Source: Gammaproteobacteria bacterium
Lineage (GTDB): Bacteria; Pseudomonadota; Gammaproteobacteria; Chromatiales; Chromatiaceae
Direction of reading: 5' to 3'
Assembly (NCBI GenBank): GCA_030621975.1
Contig: JAUXGQ010000105.1
Span: forward strand, 1 to 6,290
DNA: 6,290 bases
Shown: piece after piece, positions 5,054 to 6,290 of the stretch
Layout of the letters: every line of letters starts with the position of its first letter
Numbering within the stretch: position 1 is the stretch's first letter
The notes under the pieces: generated by a model
The model's input: the letters and a program-made list of their open reading frames with translations, nothing else
Told to the model about the DNA's origin: nothing
The model's database searches: none
Made by a program: the position numbers and the translations under genes

Positions 5054-6152
5054 ATGCATGACATCAATCCGATCATCAATAAACTCAGCGACTTGAAGGG
5101 AAGGTCCCAATCCTTGAGGGGGTACCTTTGACTTTGCGGAAAAGAAAGACCGCCTGACCGAGGTCCTGCGGGAACTCGAGGATCCCGGAATCTGGAACCA
5201 GCCGGCGCAGGCCCAGTCCCTGGGTCGGGAGAGGGCGGTGCTCGAGGCTATCGTGATCACCCTGGAGGAGTTGGAGACCGGTCTGAGCGACGCCAGCGAT
5301 CTGATGGAGATGGCGGTGGAGGAGGGCGATGAGGACGTTGTCAACTCAGTCGCCACGGATCTCCAGGGATTCGAGGAACGGGTCGCCGAACTCGAGTTTC
5401 GACGCATGTTTGCCGGTGAGATGGATTCCAGCAATGCCTTCCTGGACATTCAGTCCGGTTCCGGTGGCACCGAGGCCCAGGACTGGGCGGAAATGCTGCT
5501 GCGGATGTACCTGCGCTGGGGGGAACAACGGGGCTTCAAGACCGAGCTGATCGAGGTCTCCGCGGGCGAAGTCGCGGGGATCAAAAGCGCGACCATCCGG
5601 TTCGAAGGGGAGTACGCCTTTGGTTGGCTGCGCACGGAGACCGGGGTACACCGGCTGGTGCGAAAATCGCCTTTCGATTCGGGGAATCGGCGCCACACTT
5701 CGTTCGCGGCGGTATTCGTTTCACCGGAGGTCGACGACGACATCGATATCGACATCAATCCGGCCGATCTGCGAATCGACGTCTACCGCGCCAGCGGGGC
5801 CGGAGGACAGCACGTGAACCGGACCGAATCGGCGGTGCGCATCACCCACAACCCGACGGGGATCGTGGTACAGTGCCAGAACGACCGTTCCCAGCACTCC
5901 AACAAGGCCACCGCCATGAAGCAGCTCAAGGCCAAGCTCTATGAGTTCGAAGTCCAGAAGCGCAACGCCGATCAGAAGCTGGTGGAGGACTCCAAGTCCG
6001 ATATCGGCTGGGGCAGTCAGATCCGATCCTATGTGCTGGATCAGTCCCGTATCAAGGACCTGCGCACCGGCGTGGAGACGGGAAATACCCAGGCGGTTCT
6101 GGACGGGGGGCTGGACAATTTTATCGAGGCAAGTCTGAAGAGCGGACTGTAA
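5054..6152 (+). CDS. prfB: Peptide chain release factor 2 (RF2), with programmed +1 frameshift
   Basis: Class I release factor that reads UGA and UAA in the ribosomal A site and triggers hydrolysis of peptidyl-tRNA. Translation starts at ATG 5054 (MHDINPIINKL, like the E. coli start). The zero frame stops after 25 codons at TGA 5129-5131. A +1 shift at CTT 5126-5128 continues with GAC at 5130, so the product is join(5054..5128, 5130..6152), 365 aa, the same length as E. coli RF2. Visible: an N-terminal helical domain, SGSGGTEAQDWAEML (about 134-148), the stop-codon-reading tripeptide SPF at 205-207, and GGQ at 250-252, the catalytic motif whose Gln is methylated by PrmC. Residue 246 is Ala, the efficient form, unlike Thr in E. 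coli K-12. Low RF2 slows UGA reading and raises frameshifting, giving autoregulation. The internal stop is not a defect. In many relatives lysS follows; here the window ends first. Confidence 0.98.
5117..5132 (+). promoter_or_regulatory. prfB programmed +1 frameshift site
   Basis: The bases AGG GGG TAC CTT TGA C contain an internal Shine-Dalgarno-like AGGGGG (5117-5122), three nucleotides later the slippery CTT (5126-5128), then the in-frame stop TGA (5129-5131) followed by C, a poor termination context. It matches the E. coli site except TAC for TAT (both Tyr). The anti-SD pairing at this short distance pushes the ribosome +1 so that CTT is followed by GAC. Confidence 0.97.
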
Positions 6153-6183
6153 CCCTAATGACCCGCCAGCGTTACGCAGCGCA

Positions 6184-6260
6184 TGTAGGCTGGGGCTCGC
6201 CCCCAGCTTTGCTGCGCACTGGCTTGCAAAACAAAGAGCTGGGGCGAGCCCCAGCCTACA
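6184..6260. repeat. REP-like inverted pair, family B, copy 2
   Basis: The left arm 6184-6211 and right arm 6232-6260 are reverse complements except for one extra C in the left palindrome and two extra bases on the inner side of the right arm. Each has GTAG, then GCTGGGGC-TC-GCCCCAGC. It matches copy 1 (1374-1451) in arms, in the central spacer (TTTGCTG at its left, AAGAGC at its right) and in the short left flank CATGTAGG. It begins 31 nt after the prfB stop, a typical place for a REP pair at the 3' end of a transcript. Confidence 0.83.
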
Positions 6261-6267
6261 GTTCCGG

Positions 6268-6281
6268 CTATGCCGGCATAG
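6268..6281. repeat. 14-bp perfect palindrome
   Basis: CTATGCCGGCATAG is its own reverse complement. It overlaps a second possible hairpin, CCGGC-TAT-GCCGG (6264-6276). It lies 7 nt after the family B pair and near the window edge, so it may belong to the control region of the next gene or to a repeat extending beyond the window. Function unknown. Confidence 0.5.
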
Positions 6282-6290
6282 GGTAACCGA

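Larger units (their letters stand above)
6153..6290. other. Spacer downstream of prfB
   Basis: No gene starts here. The segment holds the family B repeat pair (6184-6260) and a palindrome (6268-6281). No standard stem plus T-tract terminator follows prfB within the window, so either the repeat pair ends or stabilises the transcript, or transcription continues into a gene beyond the edge. Confidence 0.5.

Noticed and set aside
4931..5449. Minus-strand open frame over the prfB start
   Set aside because: It is Ser/Arg-rich shadow sequence opposite prfB and begins within prfB codons.
5054..6152. prfB as a frameshifted pseudogene
   Set aside because: The in-frame TGA sits in a complete SD-like/CTT/TGA-C frameshift signal, and the joined product has full length with intact SPF and GGQ.
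6184..6260. Classical rho-independent terminator of prfB
   Set aside because: The hairpin is strong but no T-tract follows it, and the element recurs elsewhere as a REP pair.

Overview
The window is GC-rich bacterial chromosome, almost certainly from a gammaproteobacterium. RF2 has the same length as the E. coli protein (365 aa) and aligns with it without gaps at its SPF and GGQ motifs. TrmO, SirB2 and the NudL-type CoA pyrophosphatase also match gammaproteobacterial families. A sulfur-oxidiser/Chromatiales-type lineage is possible, but the window alone cannot settle this. No phage, plasmid, CRISPR or tRNA/rRNA features are visible; apart from the repeats this is ordinary core and near-core sequence.

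Layout. (1) 1-535 (+): C-terminal part of a P1B-type heavy-metal ATPase, cut by the window edge. (2) 589-1218 (+): NudL-like Nudix CoA pyrophosphatase. (3) 1219-1447: convergent intergenic gap with a weak terminator and two different inverted repeat pairs side by side. (4) 4736 down to 1448 (-): a tightly packed five-gene unit read as GT2 glycosyltransferase, MTAN/purine-nucleoside-phosphorylase-fold nucleosidase, SDR oxidoreductase, trmO (tRNA t6A37 methyltransferase), SirB2 membrane protein. The junctions are a 1-nt overlap, a 4-nt overlap, a 10-nt gap and a 5-nt gap, so co-transcription and translational coupling are likely. (5) 4737-5053: divergent intergenic region with a good minus-strand promoter candidate, a repeat pair and a candidate prfB promoter flanked by a direct repeat. 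(6) 5054-6152 (+): prfB (RF2), interrupted by an in-frame UGA at 5129-5131 within the classical autoregulatory +1 frameshift site. (7) 6153-6290: downstream spacer with another repeat pair and a 14-bp palindrome.

The most distinctive non-coding content is two families of REP-like elements. Each arm begins with GTAG and carries its own short palindrome, and arms are arranged as inverted pairs (REPIN/BIME style). Family A (core GAGCCCGCTTGCGGGC) occurs at 1292-1362 and 4868-4934. Family B (core GCTGGGGCTTGCCCCAGC) occurs at 1374-1451 and 6184-6260. All four pairs are intergenic, although one supplies the stop codon of the SirB2 gene. No RAYT transposase gene lies in the window.

Functionally, prfB and trmO both serve translation and NudL handles CoA derivatives. 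The GT2-nucleosidase-SDR trio has no obvious shared pathway that can be read from this sequence.
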